Positions 30,387-40,013 of a stretch of 64,000 bases of DNA are shown here, piece by piece. Source of the stretch: Tianweitania sediminis. Lineage in GTDB: Bacteria > Pseudomonadota > Alphaproteobacteria > Rhizobiales > Rhizobiaceae. The position numbers were made by a program, and so were the translations under genes. A model generated the notes under the pieces. It was not told the origin of the DNA. It searched no databases and was given only the letters and a program-made list of their open reading frames with translations. The DNA lies in NCBI RefSeq assembly GCF_017813335.1, contig NZ_JAGIYY010000003.1, positions 248,001 to 312,000 of the forward strand, read 5' to 3'. Numbering within the stretch: the first letter of the stretch is position 1; each line of letters opens with the position of its first letter.

Positions 30387-31814
30387 ATGGCCGAAGCTCG
30401 AGATTTCGCGATGGCCATGTCGTTTCCGCTACCCAAGCGCAAGTTGAGATTCCTGCCAGCCAACCATCCGCTCGCCGTGGCATGGCGCCGCTTCTGGCGG
30501 CAGGTGTCGCACATGATGCCGAAGCGCATCTATGCGCGCTCCCTGATTATCGTGATCGCGCCGATGATCCTGCTCCAGTCCGTGGTGGCGTTCGTGTTCA
30601 TGGAGCGCCATTGGCAAACCGTCACCATGCGCCTGTCCGAAGCGGTGGTGCGCGACATTGCGGCCATTATCGACATGGCCGATACGTTCGTCGCTCCATC
30701 GGGAGATTACAGCCAGATCGTGCGGATCGCCCAGGACAGGCTCGGACTTCGTGCCGACATCCTGCCGCCTGATCCACTGCCGGCTCCCGGACCAAAACCG
30801 TTCTTTTCCATTCTGGACGAGGCGCTTTCGAGCGAGATCACCAAGCAGATCAACCGGCCGTTCTGGATCGACACGGTCGGCAACTCCAACATCGTGGAAA
30901 TCCGGGTGCAGTTGCGCGATGGCGTTCTGCGGGTCTTTGCACGCCGCAACCAGGCCTACGCGTCCAACACCCACATCTTCCTTCTTTGGATGGTCGGCAC
31001 CTCACTCGTGCTGATCACGATCGCGGTGCTTTTCCTGCGCAACCAGATGCGCCCCATCCTTGCTTTGGCGGAAGCCGCAGAAAGCTTCGGCAAGGGCCGC
31101 CCTATGCCCGAAGGTTACAAGCCGCGGGGCGCCGAGGAAGTGCGGCGTGCGGGAATGGCCTTTATCCAGATGCGCGAGCGTATTGAGCGCCAGATCGAAC
31201 AGCGCACCGCGATGCTGACGGGTGTCAGCCACGATCTGCGAACGATCCTGACGCGCTTCCGGCTACAACTCGCTCTCATGCCCGGCAAGAGCGAGAAGGA
31301 GGCAATCGAGCAAGACATCAACGACATGCAGTCCATGCTCGAAGGCTATATGGCCTTTGCGCGTGGCGAAGGCGGCGAAAGCACGGGCGTGCTCGACCTC
31401 CAAGGCTATTTCGACAAGCTTTCGGAAGAAGCTCGCCTGCGAAAGCGTCGCCTCGTGACCCGACTGGCTGGGAATCCGGAAGTGGTGGTTCGGCCCAACG
31501 CGTTTGAGCGACTGCTGGGCAATCTGATCGGCAATGCGTTTCGCTATGCCGGTGTTGTCGAGGTGCAGGCCGTGCACACAAAGGGATCCCTGATCGTTAC
31601 CGTTGACGATGACGGGCCCGGGATTCCGGAAGATCAGCGCGAAGAAGTATTCAAGCCCTTTTTCCGGCTGGACGAAGCGCGCAATCTCGATGAATCCGGC
31701 ACCGGGCTCGGCCTGTCGATCGCACGCGACATCGCCCGCTCGCATGGCGGCGACGTAACGCTGGACAAGAGCCCCCTGGGTGGCCTGCGGGCCGTTGTTC
31801 GAGTTCCGGCCTGA
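30387..31814 (+). CDS. Sensor histidine kinase, EnvZ-like
   Basis: The 475-residue inner-membrane kinase has transmembrane segments near 51-70 and 200-222 around a periplasmic domain of about 125 residues, then a HAMP region, the H-box GVSHDLRT (phospho-acceptor His282), and a HATPase domain with N-box LIGNAFRYAG, DDDGPGIPE and GTGLGLSIARD. It is the probable partner of the response regulator PetR just upstream. The periplasmic domain has no ligand motif I recognise. Confidence 0.93.
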   Translation: MAEARDFAMAMSFPLPKRKLRFLPANHPLAVAWRRFWRQVSHMMPKRIYARSLIIVIAPMILLQSVVAFVFMERHWQTVTMRLSEAVVRDIAAIIDMADTFVAPSGDYSQIVRIAQDRLGLRADILPPDPLPAPGPKPFFSILDEALSSEITKQINRPFWIDTVGNSNIVEIRVQLRDGVLRVFARRNQAYASNTHIFLLWMVGTSLVLITIAVLFLRNQMRPILALAEAAESFGKGRPMPEGYKPRGAEEVRRAGMAFIQMRERIERQIEQRTAMLTGVSHDLRTILTRFRLQLALMPGKSEKEAIEQDINDMQSMLEGYMAFARGEGGESTGVLDLQGYFDKLSEEARLRKRRLVTRLAGNPEVVVRPNAFERLLGNLIGNAFRYAGVVEVQAVHTKGSLIVTVDDDGPGIPEDQREEVFKPFFRLDEARNLDESGTGLGLSIARDIARSHGGDVTLDKSPLGGLRAVVRVPA

Positions 31815-31932
31815 CCCCAGAACTATGAACCTCGGCTTAGCGGCGACAGCAAAGATGCCTTTTCCGCGTTCGGCCAAATGAAACTTCTCATGAGTACGCT
31901 CTCGCCATAAAGATCAAAATAGGTGGGGGAAC

Positions 31933-32367
31933 ATGAGAAATCTGTTGAGCAGCCTTTTGCTGGGTGCAACGCTGTTGCTGGGCTGGAGCGCCTCGCAGGC
32001 GTCCGCAGCATCGATCGTGGCTGACGTCAGCTTATCCAGCCAGACCATGACCGTGTCGCGCAGCGGTCGCGTGCTTTACACGTGGAAGGTCTCCACCGCC
32101 GGCGCCAAGAAAGTGACGCCCACCGGCAGCTGGTCGGCGAAGCACCTTTCAAAGAACCACCGGTCGAGCCGCTACAACAACGCGCCGATGCCCTACGCGA
32201 TCTTCTACAACGGCCATTATGCCGTGCATGGCACCGATCAGATCAGCCGCCTCGGGCGCCCAGCATCCAAGGGATGCATCCGGCTTCATCCGAAGAACGC
32301 AGCTGTGCTGTTCGACATGGTGAAGAAGGAAGGCTTGAGGAACACGCGCATCACGGTGCGGCGCTAG
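31933..32367 (+). CDS. L,D-transpeptidase, YkuD/ErfK family
   Basis: The 144-residue secreted enzyme has a signal peptide (about residues 1-27, SASQASA) and a minimal YkuD domain. The catalytic motif has His99 in YAVHGTDQ and Cys115 in SKGCIRLHP. Such enzymes make 3-3 peptidoglycan cross-links or attach outer-membrane proteins to the wall, and Rhizobiales carry many. A catalytic domain alone, with no LysM or PG-binding domain, suggests a small soluble periplasmic enzyme. Confidence 0.92.
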   Translation: MRNLLSSLLLGATLLLGWSASQASAASIVADVSLSSQTMTVSRSGRVLYTWKVSTAGAKKVTPTGSWSAKHLSKNHRSSRYNNAPMPYAIFYNGHYAVHGTDQISRLGRPASKGCIRLHPKNAAVLFDMVKKEGLRNTRITVRR

Positions 32368-32388
32368 ATCGTTCGCTCCGCCGGCTGC

Positions 32389-32745
32389 CTAGAAAAGCTT
32401 GCCGCCGTTGGGCACGGGGCGCTCCACCGACGTCAGCACCACCGCGCCTTCTTCATCCGGCATGCCGAGTGTCAGCACTTCCGACATGAACTTGCCGATC
32501 TGGCGCGGCGGGAAATTGATGACGGCCAACACCTGCCGGCCGATCAGTTGGTCCGGCTGGTAGTATTTCGTGATCTGGGCCGACGAACGTTTGGTTCCGA
32601 TCGCCTCGCCGAAATCGATCACCAGCTTGATCGCGGGTTTCCGCGCTTCGGGATACGGTTCAGCCGCCACGATCGTGCCGACGCGAATGTCGACCTTCTC
32701 GAAATCGCTCCACGCGATCTCCGGCTGCCGCTCACCACCAGCCAT
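32389..32745 (-). CDS. csaA: tRNA-binding protein, CsaA family
   Basis: The 118-residue OB-fold protein resembles the tRNA-binding domain of methionyl-tRNA synthetase beta chains and Csa[21 protein letters not shown] near residue 17, [18 protein letters not shown] near 75 and a C-terminal LTS pattern are typical. CsaA has been described as an export-related chaperone in Bacillus, but tRNA-like binding is the better supported property. It lies two bases downstream of the YbjN gene, so the two are probably one transcript. Confidence 0.88.
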   Translation of the reverse strand: MAGGERQPEIAWSDFEKVDIRVGTIVAAEPYPEARKPAIKLVIDFGEAIGTKRSSAQITKYYQPDQLIGRQVLAVINFPPRQIGKFMSEVLTLGMPDEEGAVVLTSVERPVPNGGKLF

Positions 32746-32747
32746 GA

Positions 32748-33248
32748 TCAGGCGTTGCCAGCTGTTTCAAACAGAACGCCATTCAGCGCGTCGCGGGCAG
32801 CGCTGCCGGACCAAACAACGAAGCTAAAGGCCTGGTAATAGCACTCGCAAGCCTCAAGCGCGCTTTTCAGGAGCACCTCGACCTGCCGGATGTTGGGCTC
32901 CGCCCCACCGCAAAGAAGCAGAGACTGGCGGAACATGATCGCGCCTTCCTGCTCCCACAGGTCGAAATGGCCGAACAACATCTGCTCGTTGATGAGCGAC
33001 AAGAGGCGCATGACTTCGAGCGTCCGGCTTTCCGGAACCTTCAGATCGAAGGCGCAGGCGAGATGAAGGGCCTCGTAGTCCGCCATCCACGAAAAGGACA
33101 CGTGGTAATCAGTCCAGCTTCCAGCCACCGAAATGGCGATCTCGTCGTCACCGGTGCGCTCGAAGGTCCAGTCGTTGGTATGCGCAACCTGTTCGATGAC
33201 ATCAACCGGATGGGAGTCTCGCGCCAGATCCGCTGTCTGCAGATTCAT
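32748..33248 (-). CDS. YbjN domain-containing protein
   Basis: The 166-residue protein has the alpha/beta fold of the YbjN/type III secretion-chaperone-like family ([20 protein letters not shown] and [20 protein letters not shown]). E. coli YbjN affects motility and stress responses; rhizobial copies are uncharacterised. The start is the ATG at 33248 with CAGGAC upstream. It is followed immediately by csaA. Confidence 0.85.
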   Translation of the reverse strand: MNLQTADLARDSHPVDVIEQVAHTNDWTFERTGDDEIAISVAGSWTDYHVSFSWMADYEALHLACAFDLKVPESRTLEVMRLLSLINEQMLFGHFDLWEQEGAIMFRQSLLLCGGAEPNIRQVEVLLKSALEACECYYQAFSFVVWSGSAARDALNGVLFETAGNA

Positions 33249-33502
33249 CAAAACGTCCTGTTTCTTGCTCGGGAGCCGCAGCCCCGCATGATCGGCTTAC
33301 GCAACACAGAAACGGTACGCTGGTGGAACACGACGAAGCGCTTTGTCGCCACTGTCCGCCCCCTCACTTGAGCGAGGCTGGAACACTGTCCGGCTTCTCC
33401 CGTGCTGCCGACCCGTTTCGAATCATGCAGCAGATTCAGTGTATTGCACGGGAGTCGTGGAGCCAGTGCTTTTTGCTGAATGCTTCAGGGAGATGTGGAC
33501 AG

Positions 33503-33527
33503 AAAAAAAGGCCGCGATGACGCGGCC
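33503..33527 (-). terminator. Terminator downstream of ubiK
   Basis: GGCCGCG-TCAT-CGCGGCC on the minus strand is followed by TTTTTTT (33509-33503). It ends the ubiK transcript about 80 bases past its stop. The rest of 33249-33608 contains no gene I can support. Confidence 0.85.
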
Positions 33528-33608
33528 CGGTAAATGACTCAAGCAACAGGATTTTCCGCCCCGCCACCGTTGTGGAAAACTGCCAAGGGCAGCCGGTGTT
33601 TCGGCGGC

Positions 33609-33905
33609 TTAGGAGGCCGGCGGCTCCGATGGCGCGTCGGAAGATGGCGAAGTCGAGGCGAGCTTGGCTTCCAGCGCGTCGATGCGTGCTGCCAACGCGG
33701 TGTTTACCGCGCGTGCCTTGATCGCCATGTCGCGCATGGCCTCGAACTCTTCGCGTTTCACCACGTCCATCGAGTTCAGGACCCGCTCGGCCTGGGCGCG
33801 AAAGGCATTTTCTGCCTCGCGACGCAGCCCTTGGGCCGCGCCGGCAGCGTCGGTCATCAGCTTGGCGAAATCGTCGAAGATGCGGTTTGGGCCGGTGGTG
33901 CTCAT
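33609..33905 (-). CDS. ubiK: Accessory factor UbiK family protein
   Basis: This 98-residue protein is almost entirely helical: an amphipathic N-terminal helix (RIFDDFAKLMTDAAGAAQGL) and a C-terminal coiled coil (EEFEAMRDMAIKARAVNTA to ALEAKL). This is the BMFP/UbiK pattern. UbiK supports the ubiquinone biosynthesis complex at the membrane in enterobacteria; the older name is membrane fusogenic protein. Divergent lgt next to it is common in alphaproteobacteria. A short acidic Ser/Pro tail closes the protein. Confidence 0.85.
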   Translation of the reverse strand: MSTTGPNRIFDDFAKLMTDAAGAAQGLRREAENAFRAQAERVLNSMDVVKREEFEAMRDMAIKARAVNTALAARIDALEAKLASTSPSSDAPSEPPAS

Positions 33906-34000
33906 GATCGGATCTCCAGTATCGGTTTGGAAGTAGGCGCCAGTTCCAGGGAATGCAAGAGCGGCACTGCCAGCGCTTGACCTCCCAGGAGAGGCTCTGC

Positions 34001-34864
34001 ATGGTCCGGCCGATTCCCGCGGGACACGCTTTCATGCCGCTCAGCCTTTCGGCTCTGACCTTTCCCAACATCGATCCGGTGCTGCTGCAGATCGGCCCGC
34101 TCGCCATCCACTGGTACGGATTGGGCTATGTTCTCGGCATCCTGCTCGGCTGGTGGTACGCAAAACGCCTGGTGCAGAACAATAAGCTATGGCGCAACAA
34201 CACCCCGCCGCTGAAGCCCGAAGACCTCGACGACTTCCTTGTGTGGGCAGCGTTGGGCATCGTTCTCGGCGGGCGCCTCGGCTACATCCTGTTTTACGAT
34301 TTCGCGGCCTATCGCGCCGACCCGCTCCAGGTGTTTGCCGTGTGGCGGGGCGGCATGTCGTTTCATGGCGGACTGCTTGGCGTGGTTCTGGCCATCGTGA
34401 TCTTCTGCCGCCGCCGCGCCATTCCGTTGTTCGGCCTGATCGACACGCTTTCGCCGGTGGCGCCGATCGGCATCGGCCTCGTGCGGATCGCCAACTTCAT
34501 CAATTCCGAACTCTGGGGTCGACCCACCGACGTGCCCTGGGCTTTTGTGTTTCCGAACGGCGGACCGGAACCGCGCCACCCCAGCCAACTCTATGAGGCA
34601 GCTCTGGAAGGCCTGCTCCTGTTTCTTGTGCTTCGCCTGCTCACCCATCGCGCCTTGAAGCTGAAACAGCCGGGCTTCGTCGGGGGTGCCTTCATTACGG
34701 GCTATGGGATCAGCCGCATCATAGTGGAGTTCTTCCGCGTGCCCGATCCACAACTCGGCTATCTCCTGGGCGGCTGGCTCACGATGGGCATGATCCTGTC
34801 TCTCCCGATGATACTTGTCGGGGGGGGAGCCATGATCTATGCGAGCAGGGCGCGTGCGGCTTGA
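34001..34864 (+). CDS. lgt: Prolipoprotein diacylglyceryl transferase
   Basis: Lgt attaches diacylglycerol to the lipobox cysteine of prolipoproteins in the inner membrane. The protein (287 residues from this start) has seven hydrophobic segments, the essential HGG in MSFHGGLLG, and the Lgt signature [20 protein letters not shown]. The ATG at 34001 has AGGAGAGG eight bases upstream; a second ATG at 34034 begins where homology is strongest. The next gene starts by TTGA overlap with the lgt stop. Confidence 0.94.
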   Translation: MVRPIPAGHAFMPLSLSALTFPNIDPVLLQIGPLAIHWYGLGYVLGILLGWWYAKRLVQNNKLWRNNTPPLKPEDLDDFLVWAALGIVLGGRLGYILFYDFAAYRADPLQVFAVWRGGMSFHGGLLGVVLAIVIFCRRRAIPLFGLIDTLSPVAPIGIGLVRIANFINSELWGRPTDVPWAFVFPNGGPEPRHPSQLYEAALEGLLLFLVLRLLTHRALKLKQPGFVGGAFITGYGISRIIVEFFRVPDPQLGYLLGGWLTMGMILSLPMILVGGGAMIYASRARAA

Positions 34865-35961
34865 ACACGCCCTTGGCGGAGCGGCTGCGCTCCCTGATTG
34901 CCGCGCAGGGTCCGATCACGGTGGCCGACTACATGGCCACCTGCCTGTTCGATCCCCAGCACGGCTACTACACCACGCGCGAGCCTTTCGGTCAGTCTGG
35001 TGACTTCGTCACGGCGCCTGAAATCAGCCAGATGTTCGGCGAACTGGTTGGCGTGTGGGCCTATTCCACCTGGACAGCAGTTGGTGCGCCTCAGCCGTTC
35101 ACGCTGGTCGAAATCGGCCCTGGCCGCGGCACGCTGATGAAGGACATGCTGCGGACGCTGAAGCAGATTGCGCCCGACATGCTTCAGACAGCGGATGTGG
35201 CGCTGGTCGAAATCAGCCCGCGCCTCCGCGATGTGCAGCGGCAAACGCTAGCGCCGCTGCAGATTCCTGTGACGTGGTATGAAACCATCGCCGACCTGCC
35301 GGCCCAGACGCTGATCCTCGTTGGCAACGAGTTGTTCGATACCGTCCCGATCCACCAGTTCGTTAAAAGCCGTCAGGGCTGGCGTGAACGCATGATCACG
35401 CTCGACGAGACCAATAGCTTTCAGTTTGCCGCGGGGCTTGGGCAGCTTGACGCAGCGCTCGTGCCGCCCGCCGCCGAGCATGCAGCGGAGGGCGCTGTTT
35501 TGGAGACCGCGCCGGCACGCACGGCCGTGATGCAAGAGATCGCCGATCACATCGTTCGGCATGGTGGCGCTGGCTTGTTCTTTGACTACGGATATCTCAC
35601 ACCCGGCATCGGTGACACGCTGCAAGCGCTGCGCCGACACGCGTTTGATGATGTTTTCGCCGCACCGGGCGAAGCAGACCTCACGGCACATGTGGATTTC
35701 GCTGCTCTTGCCGCGACGGCGCGGGCGTGCGGTCTGGCCGCCCATCTCACCACCCAAGGCTCCTTTCTGTTGGAGATGGGGTTGTTGGAGCGCGCAGGAC
35801 AGCTTGGCGCCGCTCGGGATGCGGAAGGCCGCGAAAAGATTTCGGAAACTGTGGAACGGCTGGCCGCACCAGGGCAGATGGGTGAGCTGTTCAAGGTTGT
35901 GGCCATGGCTCCGGAAGGCATCCCAGTGCAAGGCTTCGGCCGCCAATCCGACGACGATTGA
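34861..35961 (+). CDS. SAM-dependent methyltransferase, MidA/NDUFAF7 family
   Basis: The 366-residue protein starts at TTG overlapping the lgt stop. It has the family opening [20 protein letters not shown], the SAM-binding [10 protein letters not shown] near residue 82, and [14 protein letters not shown] near 157. Mitochondrial NDUFAF7 methylates an arginine of complex I subunit NDUFS2; bacterial substrates are less certain. The gene forms a run with lgt, and pgeF follows after about 118 bases. Confidence 0.88.
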   Translation: MNTPLAERLRSLIAAQGPITVADYMATCLFDPQHGYYTTREPFGQSGDFVTAPEISQMFGELVGVWAYSTWTAVGAPQPFTLVEIGPGRGTLMKDMLRTLKQIAPDMLQTADVALVEISPRLRDVQRQTLAPLQIPVTWYETIADLPAQTLILVGNELFDTVPIHQFVKSRQGWRERMITLDETNSFQFAAGLGQLDAALVPPAAEHAAEGAVLETAPARTAVMQEIADHIVRHGGAGLFFDYGYLTPGIGDTLQALRRHAFDDVFAAPGEADLTAHVDFAALAATARACGLAAHLTTQGSFLLEMGLLERAGQLGAARDAEGREKISETVERLAAPGQMGELFKVVAMAPEGIPVQGFGRQSDDD

Positions 35962-36079
35962 CTTGCTTCCTTCCCTGCCCCACGATTCCACAACAACGAA
36001 CGCCTGCTTCGCAGCCGCGCCGGGTCTCACCTCGGCGGCGGCAAAACCCGGCAACTCTTCCTTCTTGAACAAGGCTCTC

Positions 36080-36874
36080 ATGTCCGACAACAACCGGCCC
36101 GAACCGATCCGGTCCGCGCTGCTCGACGAGGTGGGCGGCACCGTCCTCCGCCACGGCTTCTTCACGAGGCAAGGCGGCGTGTCAGAAGGCATTTACGCGG
36201 GCCTGAACATCGGTCTTGGCTCTCAAGATGATCCGGCGCATGTGGAAGAAAACCGCAGGCGTCTCGTCGGATGGTTCGGAAAACCGCTCGCCTCGCTCAC
36301 CAGCCCTCATCAGGTTCATTCCGCAGAAGCGGTAATCGTGGACAAGCCTTTCGATGGCGAAAGGCCGAAGGTTGACGCCATCGTCACCGCAACACCCGGA
36401 CTGCCGATCGCCATCGCAACGGCCGATTGCGGACCGATCCTGTTTGCCGATCCGCAGGCACGGGTGATCGGTGCTGCCCATGCCGGCTGGAAGGGCGCCC
36501 TCACGGGAGTCCTGGAAGACACGATCGCCAAGATGGAAAGCCTCGGTGCGCGCCGCGAAAACATAGCCGCAGCGCTCGGACCCTCCATCAGTGCGGCCAA
36601 CTACGAGGTGGGGCCCGAATTCGTGTTGCGCTTCCTCGATGCCGAGAGCGTGAACGAGCGCTACTTCGCTCCGTCGAACAAGGACGGCCATGCGTTGTTT
36701 GACCTGAACACCTACACGGTGGATCGCCTGAGACGCGCAGGTGTTCGTGCCGAAGCTCTGTTTCGCTGCACCTATGCGGAAGAAGACCTGTGGTTTTCCT
36801 ATCGCCGCACCACACATCGACAAGAGCCGGATTACGGGCGGCAGATGTCTGCAATCATGCTGGAGGAACACTGA
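36080..36874 (+). CDS. pgeF: Peptidoglycan editing factor PgeF (YfiH, laccase-domain)
   Basis: The 264-residue cytoplasmic protein has the YfiH/CNF1 fold. Metal-site residues are visible in QVHSAEA (near 75), ATADCGPIL near 110 and AAHAGWKGAL near 132. E. coli PgeF removes misincorporated L-serine from peptidoglycan precursors; older labels call it laccase or purine phosphorylase. The ATG at 36080 has AAGG close upstream. The open frame continues upstream, but nothing there is conserved. Its stop overlaps the next start (TGATG). Confidence 0.92.
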   Translation: MSDNNRPEPIRSALLDEVGGTVLRHGFFTRQGGVSEGIYAGLNIGLGSQDDPAHVEENRRRLVGWFGKPLASLTSPHQVHSAEAVIVDKPFDGERPKVDAIVTATPGLPIAIATADCGPILFADPQARVIGAAHAGWKGALTGVLEDTIAKMESLGARRENIAAALGPSISAANYEVGPEFVLRFLDAESVNERYFAPSNKDGHALFDLNTYTVDRLRRAGVRAEALFRCTYAEEDLWFSYRRTTHRQEPDYGRQMSAIMLEEH

Positions 36875-38028
36875 TGGCGCTGCACTTCGAACAAAGCGAA
36901 TTCGACGCCCGGCGGGACCGTCTCCTGATCGAAATGGGCGCGGCGAAGCTCGACGCCATGCTGCTGTTTGCGCAGGAAAGCATGTATTGGCTGACGGGCT
37001 TCGACACGTTCGGCTACTGCTTCTTCCAATGCCTGGTGCTGAAGGCGGACGGCTCCATGGTGTTGCTGACCCGCTCGGCCGACCTGCGGCAGGCCCGCCA
37101 TACCTCGACCATCGACAACATCGTGCTTTGGACGGATCGGGCAGACGCCGATCCGACGCTCGACCTGCGCAACCTCCTGAACGAGCTGGACCTCCTCGGC
37201 GCCCAGATCGGCGTGGAATACGACACCCATGGGCTCACCGGCTTCAACGGCCGCCGCGTGGACGAACAGCTGCAAACCTTCGGCAAGATCAAGGATGCCT
37301 CCAAGATCATCCCGCGCCTGCGCCAGTTCAAGAGCCAGGCCGAGGTCAAAAAGGCAGAGCGTGCCGCTCAGCTGGGCGATGATGCCCTTGATGCTGCACT
37401 GCCCCTGATCAAGGCCGGCGGCGACGAAGGGGCGATCCTGGCCGCCATGCAAGGCGCGATCTTCGCCGGCGGCGGCGACTATCCCGCCAACGAGTTCATC
37501 ATCGGCTCGGGCGCTGATGCGCTGCTTTGCCGTTACAAAGCGGGGCGCCGCAAGCTCGGCAAACAGGACCAGCTCACGCTCGAATGGGCGGGCGTGTACC
37601 ACCATTACCACGCGCCGGTGATGAAGACGGTCCTGACCGGCCGCGCGACCAAGCGGCATGTGGAGCTGTTCGAGGCTGCGCGCGACGCGCTTCTGGCGGT
37701 GGAGGCGACCATGATGCCGGGCAAGACCTTTGGCGACGTGTTTGACGCGCATGCCAAGGTCATGGAGTCCTACCAACTGACCAAGCACCGCCTGAACGCC
37801 TGCGGCTATTCGGTCGGCGCGCGCTTCAGCCCGTCTTGGATGGACACGCCGATGTTCTACAGCGGCAATGGGGAACAGATCGCGGCGGACATGACCTTGT
37901 TCGCGCACATGATCATCATGGATTCAGAAACCGAAACGGCCATGACGCTGGGGCGCACCTACGTCACCACCGATGGTGCGCCGCGCCCGCTTTCGCGTCA
38001 TGGGCTCGACCTCATCGTCCAAAGCTGA
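36874..38028 (+). CDS. M24-fold aminopeptidase P/creatinase-like protein lacking the usual metal ligands
   Basis: The 384-residue protein has a creatinase N-domain (about residues 1-150) and a pita-bread C-domain. The metal-binding pattern of Xaa-Pro peptidases (DAG..Y..D.TRT, GHSxGxxxHE, EPG) is not present. The equivalent stretches read LEWAGVYHHYHAPVMKT and GYSVGARFSPSW. This resembles creatinase and ectoine hydrolase, which use the fold without metal. The substrate is therefore likely a small amidino or N-acyl compound rather than a peptide. It is coupled to pgeF by one-base overlap. Confidence 0.8.
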   Translation: MALHFEQSEFDARRDRLLIEMGAAKLDAMLLFAQESMYWLTGFDTFGYCFFQCLVLKADGSMVLLTRSADLRQARHTSTIDNIVLWTDRADADPTLDLRNLLNELDLLGAQIGVEYDTHGLTGFNGRRVDEQLQTFGKIKDASKIIPRLRQFKSQAEVKKAERAAQLGDDALDAALPLIKAGGDEGAILAAMQGAIFAGGGDYPANEFIIGSGADALLCRYKAGRRKLGKQDQLTLEWAGVYHHYHAPVMKTVLTGRATKRHVELFEAARDALLAVEATMMPGKTFGDVFDAHAKVMESYQLTKHRLNACGYSVGARFSPSWMDTPMFYSGNGEQIAADMTLFAHMIIMDSETETAMTLGRTYVTTDGAPRPLSRHGLDLIVQS

Positions 38029-38100
38029 TCCGGGCGGTCAGCTCACGCGAAGCGATTGGGTAACAACTCTGGTCTATCTTCCCCCTCCGGAGGGAGACCA

Positions 38101-38931
38101 ATGGTCAACAGCCGAAACATTGCTGCGGTGATCTTGGCGCTGGCACCCGTTGCCGGCTGCAGTTCCGATCACCCGATCCCGCCGCTGGATGTCGGCTCAA
38201 GTTCCCGCCTTCTGAGCGTGATGCCGCAAAACGCCAGCCTGGTGGATGAAGCGAGCCCCACCTTCAGCCGAACAACGCCGCCGTCGGCGATCGCCTACCC
38301 TCGGAGCGATCTGTCGTCAGCCCAGGCAAGCCTGCCGAGGCTTGAACAAGAACCGTTCACAGACGGAGGCGGCTTTGGCAAGGAAAGCGAGCGCGTCACC
38401 TTCGCTGGCCGTGACGACCTTTCGCTCGACGAACGACGCCGAAACGCACCGCAAACCTTGGAAAGCCAGGCGGCAAGCCTCGGCGGAGTTCCGACCGCCG
38501 TTTCACGGCAGGAACTGGAAGAAGCCCCGGCGGCAACGACTGAGCCCGCGCCCCTCGCTTCCACCGGTCCGGCGCGCATTGCGCTGGCCGAAGTCAGCGG
38601 GGTAGGCGTGGATGCGGCAGCACCGCTAGCCAATCGCTTCGGGGAACAAGCTCGCGCCAAGGGTCTCTCGTTCACCTCGGCCGATGACACATCCGCGACC
38701 CACGTGATGAAAGGCTACTTCTCCATCGCCGACTACCAGGGCGAAGCGGTCGTAACCTATGTCTGGGACATCACGGACCGCAACGGCAAGCGTCTCCACC
38801 GCATCCAGGGGAGCGAGCCGGGCGGCGGAAAGGCTTCTGGCTGGGCTGGTGTGACTCCGGCCGCCATGCAGCGCATTGCCGATCGCTCGATCGAGGAAAC
38901 AAGCAGTTTCCTCCTTTCGGAAGCCGGCTGA
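38101..38931 (+). CDS. Hypothetical lipoprotein
   Basis: The 276-residue product has a short basic leader, a hydrophobic run and lipobox VAGC at about residue 20. A low-complexity Ser/Pro/Ala-rich stretch (about 25-150) is followed by a folded C-terminal region of about 120 residues (ARIALAEVSGVGVDAAAPLA to IEETSSFLL). The latter has an alternating alpha/beta pattern with YFSIADYQGEAVVTYVWDIT. I do not recognise the family with confidence. The next gene is prs; no functional link is evident. Confidence 0.8.
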   Translation: MVNSRNIAAVILALAPVAGCSSDHPIPPLDVGSSSRLLSVMPQNASLVDEASPTFSRTTPPSAIAYPRSDLSSAQASLPRLEQEPFTDGGGFGKESERVTFAGRDDLSLDERRRNAPQTLESQAASLGGVPTAVSRQELEEAPAATTEPAPLASTGPARIALAEVSGVGVDAAAPLANRFGEQARAKGLSFTSADDTSATHVMKGYFSIADYQGEAVVTYVWDITDRNGKRLHRIQGSEPGGGKASGWAGVTPAAMQRIADRSIEETSSFLLSEAG

Positions 38932-38970
38932 ACGCCCTACGCAAAACTTTTTTCAGGTAAGTTTGGTTAA

Positions 38971-38988
38971 CAACCCGCGCGCGGGTTG
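38971..38988. promoter_or_regulatory. Perfect 18-bp palindrome in the prs promoter region
   Basis: CAACCCGCGCGCGGGTTG is its own reverse complement and lies 77 bases ahead of prs, just after an A/T-rich stretch containing GGTTAAC. It may be an operator or form a leader hairpin. Confidence 0.4.
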
Positions 38989-39064
38989 CATTGCGCGCTT
39001 TCGCCGCTAAAAGCGCCGTCATCCAACCGCCGGCGAAGACCGGCTGTCAGAGCAAGGACCAGCG

Positions 39065-39997
39065 ATGAAGCTTTTTGCGGGCAACTCCAATCGCGTCCTT
39101 GCCGAGGCGGTGGCCCGCTACCTGAATGTTCCGCTTGGTCGCGCTTCGGTGCGCCGCTTCGCCGACCAGGAAATTTTCGTTGAGATCCAGGAGAATGTGC
39201 GCGGCGAGGACGTCTTCGTCCTGCAGTCAACCTCCTATCCAACAAACGACCATCTCATGGAAATGCTGATCATGATCGACGCCTTCCGTCGATCGTCGGC
39301 ACGCCGCATCACGGCGGTCATTCCTTATTTCGGCTATGCCCGGCAGGATCGTCGTGCATCCGGCCGCACGCCGATCTCCGCCAAGCTGGTGGCAAACCTG
39401 ATCACCCAGTCCGGTGCCGACCGCGTTCTGACCATGGATCTCCATGCCGGCCAGATCCAGGGCTTCTTCGACATTCCGACCGACAACCTGTTTGCCGTGC
39501 CGGTGATGTCGCGCGATGTGAAACAGAACTACGCTTCGCCCAAGCTGATGGTTGTGTCACCGGACGTCGGCGGCGTGGTGCGCGCCCGCGCGCTCGCAAA
39601 GCGCGTGGATGCGTCGCTTGCCATTGTCGACAAGCGGCGCGAACGCCCAGGCGAATCCGAGGTGATGAACATCATCGGCGATGTCGAAGGCGCCGACTGC
39701 CTGCTTTACGATGATATCGTTGATTCCGGCGGAACGCTCTGCAACGCGGCCGAAGCTCTGCTTGCGAACGGCGCCAACAGCGTCACGGCCTACATCACTC
39801 ACGGTGTGTTGTCGGGGGGCGCGGTGGCCCGCATCACATCCTCGAAGCTTAAGGAACTCGTGATCACGGATTCCATCCAGCCCACGTCCAGCGTGGAAGC
39901 CGCGCACAACATTCGTGTTCTTTCGATTGCCGACTTGATCGGCGAAGCGATCTCGCGCACCGCGACGGAAGAAAGCGTATCCAGCCTGTTCGATTGA
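39065..39997 (+). CDS. prs: Ribose-phosphate pyrophosphokinase (PRPP synthase)
   Basis: Prs makes PRPP from ribose-5-phosphate and ATP, feeding nucleotide, histidine, tryptophan and NAD synthesis. The 310-residue class I enzyme has the ATP-binding loop [16 protein letters not shown], the flexible-loop [21 protein letters not shown], and the PRPP loop [10 protein letters not shown] near 219. The start MKLFAGNSN is canonical, with CAAGGACC upstream. A VOC gene follows after 16 bases. Confidence 0.97.
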   Translation: MKLFAGNSNRVLAEAVARYLNVPLGRASVRRFADQEIFVEIQENVRGEDVFVLQSTSYPTNDHLMEMLIMIDAFRRSSARRITAVIPYFGYARQDRRASGRTPISAKLVANLITQSGADRVLTMDLHAGQIQGFFDIPTDNLFAVPVMSRDVKQNYASPKLMVVSPDVGGVVRARALAKRVDASLAIVDKRRERPGESEVMNIIGDVEGADCLLYDDIVDSGGTLCNAAEALLANGANSVTAYITHGVLSGGAVARITSSKLKELVITDSIQPTSSVEAAHNIRVLSIADLIGEAISRTATEESVSSLFD

Positions 39998-40013
39998 GGA
40001 AGGTGGTGCTCGG

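Noticed and set aside
33249-33502. A gene in the gap between ybjN and ubiK
   Set aside because: Short frames exist but none has a ribosome-binding site or recognisable pattern; only the terminator is supported.
35561-36079. N-terminal extension of pgeF into the methyltransferase gene
   Set aside because: The extension overlaps a conserved gene in another frame; homology and a ribosome-binding site support the ATG at 36080.
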